In this document: piece by piece, positions 25,466 to 33,560 of the stretch
Position numbering within the stretch: position 1 is the stretch's first letter
How the letters are laid out: every line of letters starts with the position of its first letter
Source of the DNA: Clostridium sp. CAG:510
Lineage (GTDB): Bacteria > Bacillota > Clostridia > Lachnospirales > Lachnospiraceae
Length of the DNA stretch: 37,140 nt
NCBI GenBank assembly: GCA_000434615.1
Contig: FR880833.1
Location: 64,361 to 101,500 of the forward strand
Direction: 5' to 3'
Notes under the pieces: model-generated
Database searches by the model: none
Told to the model about the DNA's origin: nothing
What the model saw: the letters and a program-made list of their open reading frames with translations, nothing else
Translations under genes and position numbers: made by a program

Positions 25466-27229
25466 ATGTATTATCCTGAGGAAATCGTAGAAGAAGTCAG
25501 GATGAAAAACGATATTGTAGATGTTATTTCCGGATACGTGAAGATACAGAAGAAGGGAGCAAGCTATTTCGGACTCTGCCCGTTCCACAATGAAAAATCT
25601 CCTTCTTTTTCCGTATCCGGTGCCAAGCAGATGTATTACTGCTTTGGCTGCGGGGCAGGAGGTAACGTCTTTACTTTCATCATGAAATATGAAAATTACA
25701 CGTTTGCGGAAGCGGTGAAGCTTCTGGCAGACAGGGCCGGTGTGAAGCTTCCCGAGTTAGAATACACGGAAGAAATGAAGGCGAAGGAAAATCACCGGGC
25801 AAGGCTTCTTGCCGTAAACAAGGAAGCGGCAAAGTATTACTATTACCAGCTCCGTTCCAAAAAGGGCGAGGTGGGCTACCGCTACTTAAGCGAACGGAAG
25901 CTGAGCGAAGAAACCATGAATAAGTTCGGTCTGGGGTATGCCTCCGATGGGCTTGTGAGGTATCTTCGGGAAAAAGGCTATGAGGACAAGCTGATTATTG
26001 AGGCGGGACTTGCCGGCTTTAATGAAAAAAGAGGTATTTACGACAGCTTCTGGAACCGGGTTATGTTCCCTATTCAGGACATCAACCACCGGGTTATTGG
26101 ATTCGGCGGCCGGGTCATGGGAAAGGGAGAACCCAAATACTTAAACTCTCCCGAAACCCCCGTTTTTGATAAAAGAAGAAACCTCTACGGATTTAACTTT
26201 GCAAGGACGGCGCGTACCGGCAACATCATTTTGTGTGAGGGTTACATGGATGTAATTTCCATGCACCAGGCGGGCTTCACCCAGGCGGTGGCGTCCCTCG
26301 GTACAGCATTTACTTCCGAACAGGCGCTGCTCTTAAAACGCTACACGGACAAGGTGCTTTTGGCTTACGACAGTGACGGCGCCGGCGTAAAGGCAGCTCT
26401 CCGCGGTATCGGTATTCTGAAGCAGGCGGGGCTTTCCGGTAAGGTTATCAACATGCGTCCCTACAAGGATCCGGACGAGTTTATCAAGAACCTCGGCAAA
26501 GAGGAATTCCAGAATCGGATTGATAATGCGGAAAACAGTTTCCTGTTTGAAATCCGTATCATGGAGCAGTCCTATGATCTGAACGACCCGGACAGCAAGA
26601 CCCGCTTTTACACGGAAATTGCCAAGAAGCTCTGTGAGTTTGAAGTGGATGTGGAGAGAGAAAATTACATCGAAGCGATTGCGGAAAAATACCACATCGG
26701 TTTTGAAAATCTGCGGAAGTTAGTCAATTCCTATGCAGCGAAAAACGGCATGGTGCAGCCTGCACAGAAGCCGAAGTCGGGACTGAATAAGAAAAACAGC
26801 CAGGAAGACAACGGCAAGAGAGTGCAGAAGCTTCTGCTTACCTGGATTACGGATTACCCGGAGGTACTTCCGAAAATCACCCGTTTTATTACCCCGTCCG
26901 ATTTTACGGAGGAACTGTACCGAAAGGTGGCGGACAAGCTGTTTGCGGATATTGAAAACGGCAGGTACAATCCGGCTTCCATTATCAGCATGTTTGAGGA
27001 TGAAAATGAGCAGAGGGAAGCAGCCGAGCTTTTTAACACAAAGGTGGAAGCCATTACCACAAGCCAGGAAAAGGAACGGGCTTTTCACGATATTGTGTAT
27101 GCGGTAAAAAAGAACAGTTACGAATTTTATTCCGGTAAATTGGGAAGTGATGTAACTGCATTAAATCAGGTAATTGCAGGGAAAAAGGCATTGGAGGAAC
27201 TGGCAAAAACGCATATTTCCCTGAATTAA
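25466..27229 (+). CDS. dnaG: DNA primase
   Basis: DnaG synthesises RNA primers for lagging-strand replication. The start is the ATG at 25466 (MYYPEEIVEEV, the usual DnaG beginning); the longer frame overlaps dgt and is rejected. The product has 587 residues. The CHC2 zinc finger is Cys38, His41, Cys59, Cys62 (LCPFHNEKSPSFSV...YYCFGCGAGG). The catalytic core includes FGGRVMGKGEPKYLNSPET, and the TOPRIM motifs are CEGYMDVI (Glu258) and AYDSDGAG (Asp302, Asp304). The C-terminal ~150 residues form the helicase-binding region. It lies 35 bases after dgt and 40 before rpoD, the macromolecular-synthesis arrangement of Firmicutes. Confidence 0.96.
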   Translation: MYYPEEIVEEVRMKNDIVDVISGYVKIQKKGASYFGLCPFHNEKSPSFSVSGAKQMYYCFGCGAGGNVFTFIMKYENYTFAEAVKLLADRAGVKLPELEYTEEMKAKENHRARLLAVNKEAAKYYYYQLRSKKGEVGYRYLSERKLSEETMNKFGLGYASDGLVRYLREKGYEDKLIIEAGLAGFNEKRGIYDSFWNRVMFPIQDINHRVIGFGGRVMGKGEPKYLNSPETPVFDKRRNLYGFNFARTARTGNIILCEGYMDVISMHQAGFTQAVASLGTAFTSEQALLLKRYTDKVLLAYDSDGAGVKAALRGIGILKQAGLSGKVINMRPYKDPDEFIKNLGKEEFQNRIDNAENSFLFEIRIMEQSYDLNDPDSKTRFYTEIAKKLCEFEVDVERENYIEAIAEKYHIGFENLRKLVNSYAAKNGMVQPAQKPKSGLNKKNSQEDNGKRVQKLLLTWITDYPEVLPKITRFITPSDFTEELYRKVADKLFADIENGRYNPASIISMFEDENEQREAAELFNTKVEAITTSQEKERAFHDIVYAVKKNSYEFYSGKLGSDVTALNQVIAGKKALEELAKTHISLN

Positions 27230-27232
27230 GGC

Positions 27233-27238
27233 TATAAT
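27233..27238 (+). promoter_or_regulatory. Possible internal -10 box before rpoD
   Basis: A perfect TATAAT lies in the 40-base dnaG-rpoD gap. The upstream hexamers (CGCATA, GCATAT) do not match -35, so any internal promoter is weak or uses another sigma factor. Confidence 0.35.
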
Positions 27239-27269
27239 ACTATTACGTTTCGAAAGGATGGAAACACCA

Positions 27270-28382
27270 ATGGATGAAAACACAAAGGCAAAGTTTGAGG
27301 AGAAGTTAAAAGAACTGTTAAACATTGCAAAGAAGAAAAAGAATGTACTGGAATATCAGGAGGTCTCTGATTTCTTTAACGATATTCCGCTGGAGGACGA
27401 CCAGTTTGATAAGGTTATAGAGTATCTGGAGCAGAACAAAGTGGACGTGCTTCGTATCACGGATGACGATGATGTGCCCGATGAGGAAATGATTCTCATG
27501 GACGACGAAGACGTGGATGTGGAAAACATTGACCTTTCCGTTCCCGATGGTGTCAGCATTGAAGACCCCGTCAGAATGTATTTAAAGGAAATCGGCAAGG
27601 TGCCTCTGCTTTCCGCAGAAGAAGAAATTGAACTGGCAAAGAGAATGGAACAGGGCGACCAGGAGGCAAAGAAGCGTCTGGCGGAAGCAAACCTGCGTCT
27701 GGTTGTCAGCATTGCCAAGAGATATGTGGGCAGAGGTATGCTGTTTCTGGATTTAATTCAGGAAGGCAACTTAGGTCTTATTAAGGCTGTGGAAAAATTC
27801 GATTACCGCAAGGGATACAAGTTTTCCACCTATGCAACATGGTGGATCAGACAGGCTATCACAAGAGCCATTGCCGACCAGGCGAGAACCATCCGTATTC
27901 CCGTGCATATGGTGGAAACCATCAACAAGCTTATCCGTGTCAGCAGACAGCTTTTACAGGAGTTGGGCAGAGAGCCGTCCCCGGAAGAAATTGCGGCAGA
28001 GATGAACATGCCCGTGGAAAGAGTGCGTGAGATTTTGAAAATCAGCCAGGAGCCCGTTTCTCTGGAGACTCCCATCGGTGAAGAGGAAGACAGCCATCTG
28101 GGCGACTTTATCCAGGATGACAACGTACCCGTTCCCGCGGATGCGGCAGCGTTTACTTTATTAAAAGAGCAGCTTGTGGAGGTACTGGGTACCCTTACCG
28201 AAAGAGAGCAGAAGGTGCTCCGTCTGCGTTTCGGTTTAGATGACGGCAGAGCCCGCACCCTCGAGGAAGTCGGCAAGGAATTTAATGTTACCCGTGAACG
28301 TATCCGGCAGATTGAGGCGAAGGCGCTCAGAAAGCTTCGTCATCCGTCCAGAAGCCGTAAGTTAAAGGATTACTTAGATTAA
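27270..28382 (+). CDS. rpoD: Primary RNA polymerase sigma factor
   Basis: This is the housekeeping sigma-70 (SigA) of the cell. It has 370 residues from the ATG at 27270, preferred because GAAAGGATGG lies 8-11 bases upstream; the ATG at 27258 overlaps that site. It has the short Firmicutes architecture: an acidic region 1.1, region 1.2 (DPVRMYLKEIGKVPLLSAEE), region 2 (LRLVVSIAKRYVGRGMLFLD, then YKFSTYATWWIRQAITRAI for -10 recognition), region 3 (ETINKLIRVSRQL) and region 4.2 (LEEVGKEFNVTRERIRQIEA) for -35 binding. Its position after dnaG is the conserved one. Confidence 0.97.
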   Translation: MDENTKAKFEEKLKELLNIAKKKKNVLEYQEVSDFFNDIPLEDDQFDKVIEYLEQNKVDVLRITDDDDVPDEEMILMDDEDVDVENIDLSVPDGVSIEDPVRMYLKEIGKVPLLSAEEEIELAKRMEQGDQEAKKRLAEANLRLVVSIAKRYVGRGMLFLDLIQEGNLGLIKAVEKFDYRKGYKFSTYATWWIRQAITRAIADQARTIRIPVHMVETINKLIRVSRQLLQELGREPSPEEIAAEMNMPVERVREILKISQEPVSLETPIGEEEDSHLGDFIQDDNVPVPADAAAFTLLKEQLVEVLGTLTEREQKVLRLRFGLDDGRARTLEEVGKEFNVTRERIRQIEAKALRKLRHPSRSRKLKDYLD

Positions 28383-28391
28383 GGACAAGCT

Positions 28392-29084
28392 ATGGAATTA
28401 TCGAAAAGACTGCAGGCAATAGCCGATATGGTGCCGGTGGGCAGCCGGGTGGCAGACGTGGGCTGTGACCATGGCTTTCTTTCCATTTATTTATACGAAA
28501 AGGGAATTTCTCCAAAGGTGTACGCCATGGATGTGCGGGAAGGCCCTCTTATGCGGGCGAAGGAGCATGTGGCGGAATACGGATACGGGGACTACATAGA
28601 ATGCCGCCTCTCCGACGGGGTGAAAGAGCTTGAAACAGGGGAAGCCAATGTGCTTGTCTGTGCCGGTATGGGCGGCAGGCTGATGGCAAAAATCCTCGGC
28701 GACAGTCTGAGAAAAGTAAGTCTCATGGACTGGCTTATTCTGCAGCCCCAGTCAGACCTTGCTTACTTCCGTCGTTTCCTAAAGGATAACCGCTTTGTTT
28801 TCCAGGAGGAAAACATGGTGAAGGAAGACGGAAAGTTTTATCCCATGATGCGGGTTATGCACGGTGTGGGCGCCTGGTACGGCGGCGAATTTCCCGAAAG
28901 AATACAGGATGCTTACGGTCCGCTTCTTCTTGCGGACAGACATCCGGTATTGGAAGAGTACTTAAGGACAGTGTATCAGCGGAACGAAGGTATCCTTGCG
29001 GGACTCGGCGATGCCAACCGGGACAGAAGAGAGGAACTTTTAAAAGAGCAGGCGGATATCCGGTACTGTCTGGAGAGATTTTAG
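28392..29084 (+). CDS. trmK: tRNA (adenine-22-N1)-methyltransferase TrmK
   Basis: It transfers a methyl group from S-adenosylmethionine to N1 of A22 in tRNA. The 230 residues match the TrmK/YqfN family. The SAM-binding motif is VADVGCDHGFLS (residues 20-31), with YAMDVREGPL as the ribose-binding strand and CAGMGGRLM as the NPPY-like active-site loop of this family. It starts 9 bases after rpoD and is followed by the Nif3-family gene, the same rpoD-trmK-nif3 order as in Bacillus (sigA-yqfN-yqfO). Confidence 0.92.
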   Translation: MELSKRLQAIADMVPVGSRVADVGCDHGFLSIYLYEKGISPKVYAMDVREGPLMRAKEHVAEYGYGDYIECRLSDGVKELETGEANVLVCAGMGGRLMAKILGDSLRKVSLMDWLILQPQSDLAYFRRFLKDNRFVFQEENMVKEDGKFYPMMRVMHGVGAWYGGEFPERIQDAYGPLLLADRHPVLEEYLRTVYQRNEGILAGLGDANRDRREELLKEQADIRYCLERF

Positions 29085-29100
29085 AAAAGAGGGGTTGGCT

Positions 29101-29883
29101 ATGAAGTGTACGGAAGTAAGGGAACGGCTGGAAATTCTTTCTCCGCCCAAGTTTGCGGAAAGCTGGGATAACGTGGGGCTTCTCTGCGGCAGGGCCGGCA
29201 AGGAAATAAAAAAAGTATATATAGCGGTGGATGCCACGGATGAGGTCATAGAAAATGCCATTGATGCGGAAGCGGATCTGCTTCTGACACATCATCCGTT
29301 GATTTTTTCACCCTTGAAAAAAGTAAATGACGAGAATTTTATCAGCCGCCGGATCGTAAAATTACTGCAGGCGGATATGTGCTATTATGCCATGCACACC
29401 AATTTTGATGTCATGGGCATGGCAGACGCGGCAGCGGATACGCTGGCGCTGAAGGACAGACAGGTGCTGTACGTGACCTTTGAAGACGAAATTGCCAAGG
29501 AGGGCATCGGCCGTTTCGGACGCCTGCCGGAGGAAATGACACTGGCAGACTGTGCCGAATATGTGAAAAAGACGTTTCAGCTGCCGGCGGTCCGGGTGTA
29601 TGGGGAACTGTCGGACGTGGTTTCCGTGGCAGCCGTTTCTCCGGGTTCCGGTAAATCCACGGCGCAGAGTGCCGTAAACGCAGGTGTGGATGTGCTGATT
29701 TCCGGCGACATTGACCACCACTTAGGTATTGATCTGGTGGCACAGGGTGTTTCCGTTATCGATGCGGGACATTATGGTCTGGAAAAAATATTTGTGCCCT
29801 ATATGCAGGATTACTTTAAGAAGGAAATGCCGGAAATTGCAGTGGAAATTGCGGAAGAAAAAAGCCCCTTTGCGGTGATTTAG
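29101..29883 (+). CDS. Nif3-like dinuclear metal centre protein (YqfO family, short form)
   Basis: This encodes 260 residues from the ATG at 29101, with GAGGGG 6 bases upstream; the TTG at 29095 has no room for a site. Metal ligands are visible as LTHHPLIF (His64, His65), HTNFDVM, and the C-terminal SGDIDHH and DAGHYGLEK. SWDNVGLLCG is the family's N-terminal signature. This form lacks the extra PII-like insert found in Bacillus YqfO (about 370 residues). Annotation pipelines often call it GTP cyclohydrolase I type 2, but the physiological role of the family is unsettled. It is co-oriented and tightly spaced with trmK. Confidence 0.92.
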   Translation: MKCTEVRERLEILSPPKFAESWDNVGLLCGRAGKEIKKVYIAVDATDEVIENAIDAEADLLLTHHPLIFSPLKKVNDENFISRRIVKLLQADMCYYAMHTNFDVMGMADAAADTLALKDRQVLYVTFEDEIAKEGIGRFGRLPEEMTLADCAEYVKKTFQLPAVRVYGELSDVVSVAAVSPGSGKSTAQSAVNAGVDVLISGDIDHHLGIDLVAQGVSVIDAGHYGLEKIFVPYMQDYFKKEMPEIAVEIAEEKSPFAVI

Positions 29884-29912
29884 GGACTAAATGGGTTACA
29901 GGAGGTATGGAT

Positions 29913-31565
29913 ATGATAACTCTGAAAGTAGAAGGTGTGGAAAAGCAGTACCCCAAGGGTGTGACCTTTGAAGAAGTGGTACGGGAATATCAGGATAAAT
30001 ACGACAACCAGATAGCGTTGGTCTGCTACAACGGAAAAATAAGGGAGCTTTTCAAAAAAGCAAACCGGGACGGCGAGGTGCGTTTCTTTACCATGAAGGA
30101 CGCCATCGGCCAGAAGGCATATGCCCGCACGGCGACTATGATGCTTTTAAAAGCTGTTTTTGATACGGAAGGAAGTGTTCTGGCGCAGAAGTGCCGCGTG
30201 GAATTTACCGTAGGCCCCGGCTATTATGTAACTGCGGGGGATTTTGCCATTACACCGGAATTTGTGGAAAAAGTGAAAGTTAGAATGCAGGAGCTTGTGG
30301 AACTGAAAATGCCCATGATTAAAAAGTCCTACGATTTGGAAGAGGCTATGGAGCTGTTCCGCGAGTGCGGCATGGAGGACAAGGAAAAACTGTTCCATTA
30401 CCGCCGTTCCTCTTTTGTGAATATCTACGAAATGGAAGGCTTTTACGACTATTATTACGGTTTTATGCTTCCCAATGCGGGATATGTGAAGTATTTTGAT
30501 CTGATTCCGTATAAGAAAGGAATGCTTCTTATTCTGCCGTATGCGAAGGAGCCGGCCGTTGTGCCGGGAAGACCCGACCGGGATATGCTTTTTGAAACTC
30601 TTTCCGAAGCGGAAAAGTGGGATAAAAAGATAAACATTACAACCGTGGGTGATTTGAATGATGCGGTCTGCGCCGGAAACATCAGCGATATGATTCTGGT
30701 ACAGGAGGCAGAGCAGGAGAGGCGGATAGGAGAAATTGCCAAGCAGATTGTGGCAAGAGGCAATGTGAAATTTGTGATGATTGCCGGACCTTCTTCTTCC
30801 GGAAAAACTACCTTTTCCCACAGGCTTTCCATCCAGCTCCGCACGCAGGGGCTGACTCCGCATCCAATCGCCCTGGACGATTATTTTGTAAACAGGGAAT
30901 TTACCCCGCGGGACGAAAACGGAGATTACAATTTTGAATGTCTGGAAGCCATTGACGTGGAGCAGTTCAATAAGGACATGACGGCATTGTTAAACGGGGA
31001 ACCCGTGGAAATGCCCACCTTTAATTTTAAGACCGGACAGAGAGAATACAAGGGCAATACCCTGAAGCTTGGAGCAGAGGACGTACTGGTTATCGAAGGC
31101 ATCCACGGCCTGAACGATAAGATGTCCTATACGCTGCCTTCCGAAAGCAAATTCAAGATTTACATCAGCGCACTGACCAGCTTAAACATCGATGAGCACA
31201 ACCGCATTCCGACGACGGATGCCCGCCTGCTCCGCCGGATGGTCCGCGATGCCCGCACCAGAGGGGCTTCCGCCAAGAGAACCATCCAGATGTGGCCTTC
31301 CGTGCGCCGGGGCGAAGAGGAAAACATTTTCCCGTTCCAGGAGAGCGCGGATGCCATGTTTAATTCCGCTCTGGTTTACGAGCTGGCAGTCTTAAAGCAG
31401 TTTGCTGAGCCTCTTCTTTTCAATATCGGCAAGGACGAACCGGAATATTTTGAAGCCAAGCGGTTACTTAAATTCTTAGGTTATTTCCTGGGAGTCAGCA
31501 GCGAGAGCCTTCCCAACAATTCCATATGCCGGGAGTTTGTCGGCGGTAGCTGTTTTAATGTGTAA
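29913..31565 (+). CDS. Nucleoside (uridine-type) kinase with TGS domain
   Basis: This encodes 550 residues from the ATG at 29913, with GGAGG 7 bases upstream; the ATG at 29907 is too close to it. Residues 1-60 look like a TGS domain (MITLKVEGVEKQYPKGVTFE), followed by a threonyl-tRNA-synthetase second-additional-domain-like region. Residues ~280-480 are a P-loop kinase of the uridine kinase/phosphoribulokinase family: Walker A GPSSSGKT (292-299), ALDDYFVNREFTPRDENGDY, and VIEGIHGLN. This fusion is widespread in Clostridia and is usually annotated as nucleoside kinase; it presumably phosphorylates uridine or cytidine, though the role of the TGS part is not established. It is the last gene of the dgt-dnaG-rpoD cluster. 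Confidence 0.9.
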   Translation: MITLKVEGVEKQYPKGVTFEEVVREYQDKYDNQIALVCYNGKIRELFKKANRDGEVRFFTMKDAIGQKAYARTATMMLLKAVFDTEGSVLAQKCRVEFTVGPGYYVTAGDFAITPEFVEKVKVRMQELVELKMPMIKKSYDLEEAMELFRECGMEDKEKLFHYRRSSFVNIYEMEGFYDYYYGFMLPNAGYVKYFDLIPYKKGMLLILPYAKEPAVVPGRPDRDMLFETLSEAEKWDKKINITTVGDLNDAVCAGNISDMILVQEAEQERRIGEIAKQIVARGNVKFVMIAGPSSSGKTTFSHRLSIQLRTQGLTPHPIALDDYFVNREFTPRDENGDYNFECLEAIDVEQFNKDMTALLNGEPVEMPTFNFKTGQREYKGNTLKLGAEDVLVIEGIHGLNDKMSYTLPSESKFKIYISALTSLNIDEHNRIPTTDARLLRRMVRDARTRGASAKRTIQMWPSVRRGEEENIFPFQESADAMFNSALVYELAVLKQFAEPLLFNIGKDEPEYFEAKRLLKFLGYFLGVSSESLPNNSICREFVGGSCFNV

Positions 31566-31585
31566 GGTGTGATGCGCACCCTGCG

Positions 31586-31614
31586 TTGACGGCGTGCGCG
31601 TGATATGTTATACT
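31586..31614 (+). promoter_or_regulatory. rnpB promoter
   Basis: TTGACG (31586-31591), a 17-base spacer and TATACT (31609-31614) match the sigma-A consensus closely. They are about 14 bases upstream of the RNase P RNA P1 helix, as expected for a stable RNA. Confidence 0.88.
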
Positions 31615-31627
31615 AATGCTTCGTAAA

Positions 31628-31975
31628 AACAAGTAGGACAGACAATCGCGGCCACGTAAGTGGGTGAGGAAAGTCCGGGCTTCATAGGGCGGGATGCCGG
31701 ATAACGTCCGGTGGAGGTGACTCCAAGGCCAGTGCAACAGAAATAAACCGCCGGCGGTGCGTAAGCACTGCCGGTAAGGGTGGAAAGGCAGTGTAAGAGA
31801 CTACCGTCCTGCCGGTAACGGCAGGAGCCATGTAAACCCCATCCGAAGCAAGACCAAAAGAAAACTATAGGCTTGCCCGGCCTGTTTTCAGGTAGGTCGC
31901 TTAAGGCTGCCGGTAACGGCAGAGTTAGATAGATGATTGTCCAACGACATAACCCGGCTTATCGTTCTGCTTGTT
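31628..31975 (+). ncRNA. rnpB: RNase P RNA, bacterial type A
   Basis: This is the catalytic RNA that trims tRNA 5' leaders. Conserved universal segments are present: GAGGAAAGTCCGGGC near 31666, ACAGAAATAAACCGCC (31738 onward), GGGTGGAAAGGCAGTG, the AGACTACCGTCC segment, and the 3' GAGTTAGATAGATGATTG with GACATAACCCGGCTTATCG. The ends pair as helix P1 (AACAAGTAGGAC at 31628-31639 with GTTCTGCTTGTT at 31964-31975). Length is about 348 bases. It has its own promoter and terminator and lies directly after the nucleoside kinase gene. Confidence 0.96.
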
Positions 31976-31980
31976 TTTTC

Positions 31981-32006
31981 AAAAAGCCCGCCTTGGCGGG
32001 CTTTTT
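31981..32006 (+). terminator. rnpB terminator
   Basis: AAAAAGCCCGCC, a short TT loop and GGCGGGCTTTTT form a GC-rich intrinsic terminator 5 bases after the P1 helix. Confidence 0.93.
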
Positions 32007-32099
32007 GTGTATTTGGCGGTGTTTATGTGCCAATGGGAGAAAAGGTGCAAGGCATGTAAACAGGCAATCTGTTAATCGAAGAGGGTGAAAAGAAGGTAT

Positions 32100-32789
32100 A
32101 TGGACAAACAGAATAAGCAGCAGACAAGGGCTGTAAGGCTTTTGACTATAATAGCGATAGTTATCATTATAGCAACCATCGGCATTTTAACCTGGCGGAG
32201 AAATGCCGATACAGAGCAGAAAAATGAGAATGATTATATGTTAAAAATAGAAACTCCGTATTTGTCGGGACAGGGAGTTCTTTATTCCTGCGAGGGAGAA
32301 AACGCCTATATCCTGACAGCCGGACATATGATGCTGGGAATGAATATAGGTGCAGAGTGCGATGTTACATCCGGCGTATCGGGAGATACGAAAACAGCAA
32401 CGCTTCTGTATCTTTCTGAAAATGCGGATATTGCGATTCTGCAGACGGCAAAGGATGATTTTAAGGGAGCAAGACCGGCAGCCTTTGAGGTATCCCGTTA
32501 TGATGCGCTGAAGGAAGGGGATACGGTCCGTTTTCTGTGCTATGAAGAAGGTACGGATGTCTCGGTGACGGAAGGAACCGTTACCGATACCTGGATTTAT
32601 CTGGATGATTTCGGTATCAATATGATGCTGGTGGAAGCCGAAACCCATTCCGGCATGTCGGGATGCGGCGTTTATGATGCGGAAGGATATCTGGTAGGGA
32701 TTTTGTGCGGCAGCAGCGAGGACGGAACGGAGGCTGCCATTCTGCCCCTATCCATTATAAGGTCAGAAATTATGCAGGCGGGCATATAA
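32100..32789 (+). CDS. Membrane-anchored trypsin-like serine protease
   Basis: This encodes 229 residues from the ATG at 32100 (AGAAGG nearby); an in-frame GTG at 32085 would add five residues. A basic N-terminus is followed by one hydrophobic segment at about 12-32, an uncleaved anchor placing the rest outside the membrane. The catalytic domain is a compact chymotrypsin fold: TAGH (His76), ENADIAIL (Asp110) and HSGMSGCG (Ser187), the last a variant of GNSGGP with Cys after the Ser-Gly. There is no PDZ domain, unlike DegP/HtrA. The substrate is unknown; a quality-control or signalling role is possible. No operon partner is evident. Confidence 0.78.
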   Translation: MDKQNKQQTRAVRLLTIIAIVIIIATIGILTWRRNADTEQKNENDYMLKIETPYLSGQGVLYSCEGENAYILTAGHMMLGMNIGAECDVTSGVSGDTKTATLLYLSENADIAILQTAKDDFKGARPAAFEVSRYDALKEGDTVRFLCYEEGTDVSVTEGTVTDTWIYLDDFGINMMLVEAETHSGMSGCGVYDAEGYLVGILCGSSEDGTEAAILPLSIIRSEIMQAGI

Positions 32790-32852
32790 CGAATTGTCAT
32801 TGCAGACAGAAAGCAGAACTTTCAAGAACTTCCAAGACATAAAATATCCGTC

Positions 32853-32882
32853 TTGTAACATGTTTGCAGATTGTGATACAAT
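32853..32882 (+). promoter_or_regulatory. Promoter of the ybaK-like gene
   Basis: TTGTAA (32853-32858), an 18-base spacer and TACAAT (32877-32882). Transcription would begin at about 32889, the first base of the three-unit repeat. Confidence 0.5.
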
Positions 32883-32888
32883 GTCAAG

Positions 32889-32992
32889 TGCAGTAACCTG
32901 CATGTGAGATATAAAAGGGCAGATGCAGTAATCTGCATGTGCGATATAAGAGGGCAGATGCAGTAACCTGCATTGCAATACGGAAGGGCAGA
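32889..32992 (+). repeat. Three 35-bp tandem repeats forming hairpins in the ybaK-like leader
   Basis: Units are 32889-32923, 32924-32958 and 32959-32992 (the last one base shorter and more divergent). Each begins with TGCAGTAAYCTGCA, a 5-bp hairpin with a TAAY loop, and ends with a purine-rich (A/G)AGGGCAGA that resembles a Shine-Dalgarno site. Only the last copy, GGAAGGGCAGA, is positioned to serve the ATG at 32999. Confidence 0.85.
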
Positions 32993-32998
32993 TGTAGC

Positions 32999-33484
32999 AT
33001 GGGTAAAAAAGCAGATGAGAAAACCAATGTCATGAGAGTGCTTGACCAGAAAAAGATTTCTTATAAAAGCTATTGTTATGCGGAAACCGGTGCGGTAAAC
33101 GGCATGGAAGTGGCAGAAATCCTAAAAGAAAATCCCGATACCGTGTTTAAGACGCTGGTAACGGTTGGGAAGACAGGCAGTCATTATGTGTTTGTGGTTC
33201 CGGTCAACAGGGAACTTGATTTGAAAAAGGCGGCTTCGGCAGCCGGGGAAAAGAGCATAGAAATGTTGAAGGCAAAGGATTTGCTGCCTCTTACCGGCTA
33301 TGTGCACGGCGGCTGTTCGCCCATAGGAATGAAAAAACTGTTTAAAACCTTTATTCATAAAACGGCGGCAGACTATGAAACCATTTTATTCAGCGGCGGA
33401 AAAATCGGTTATCAGGTGGAAGTGTCACTTGCCGATTTGCAGAAGGTAATACCGGTGCAGACTGCCGATATAACAGAGGAGTAA
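32999..33484 (+). CDS. ybaK: YbaK/EbsC-family aminoacyl-tRNA deacylase (Cys-tRNA(Pro)-type)
   Basis: This encodes 161 residues from the ATG at 32999 with GGAAGGG upstream; the longer frame from 32939 would translate the leader repeats and is rejected. The family hydrolyses mischarged Cys-tRNA(Pro) in trans. Characteristic segments are VMRVLDQKKISYKSYCY, then NPDTVFKTLVT with the conserved substrate-pocket Lys, VFVVPVNRELDLKKAA, GYVHGGCSPIGMKK and the C-terminal SGGKIGYQVEVS. It is a single-domain cytoplasmic protein. The gene is transcribed toward cysE, which has its own promoter. Confidence 0.92.
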   Translation: MGKKADEKTNVMRVLDQKKISYKSYCYAETGAVNGMEVAEILKENPDTVFKTLVTVGKTGSHYVFVVPVNRELDLKKAASAAGEKSIEMLKAKDLLPLTGYVHGGCSPIGMKKLFKTFIHKTAADYETILFSGGKIGYQVEVSLADLQKVIPVQTADITEE

Positions 33485-33508
33485 TGGCGAACTCGCGGGG
33501 AAAACACG

Positions 33509-33537
33509 TTGACAAACTGTTTTCTTCTGCATAAGCT
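33509..33537 (+). promoter_or_regulatory. Promoter of cysE
   Basis: A perfect TTGACA (33509-33514), a 17-base spacer and TAAGCT, a weak -10 (33532-33537), 24 bases before the ATG. No T-box or S-box leader is seen in the 76-base gap. Confidence 0.5.
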
Positions 33538-33560
33538 AAGAAAAAGAAGGATATGACATC

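Noticed and set aside
30147..30863. 238-codon minus-strand open frame
   Set aside because: Antisense to the nucleoside kinase gene, whose motifs are clear; regarded as a shadow frame.
32889..32992. Three regularly spaced repeats considered as a CRISPR-like array
   Set aside because: The units are directly adjacent with no unique spacers, and they form the leader of a gene.
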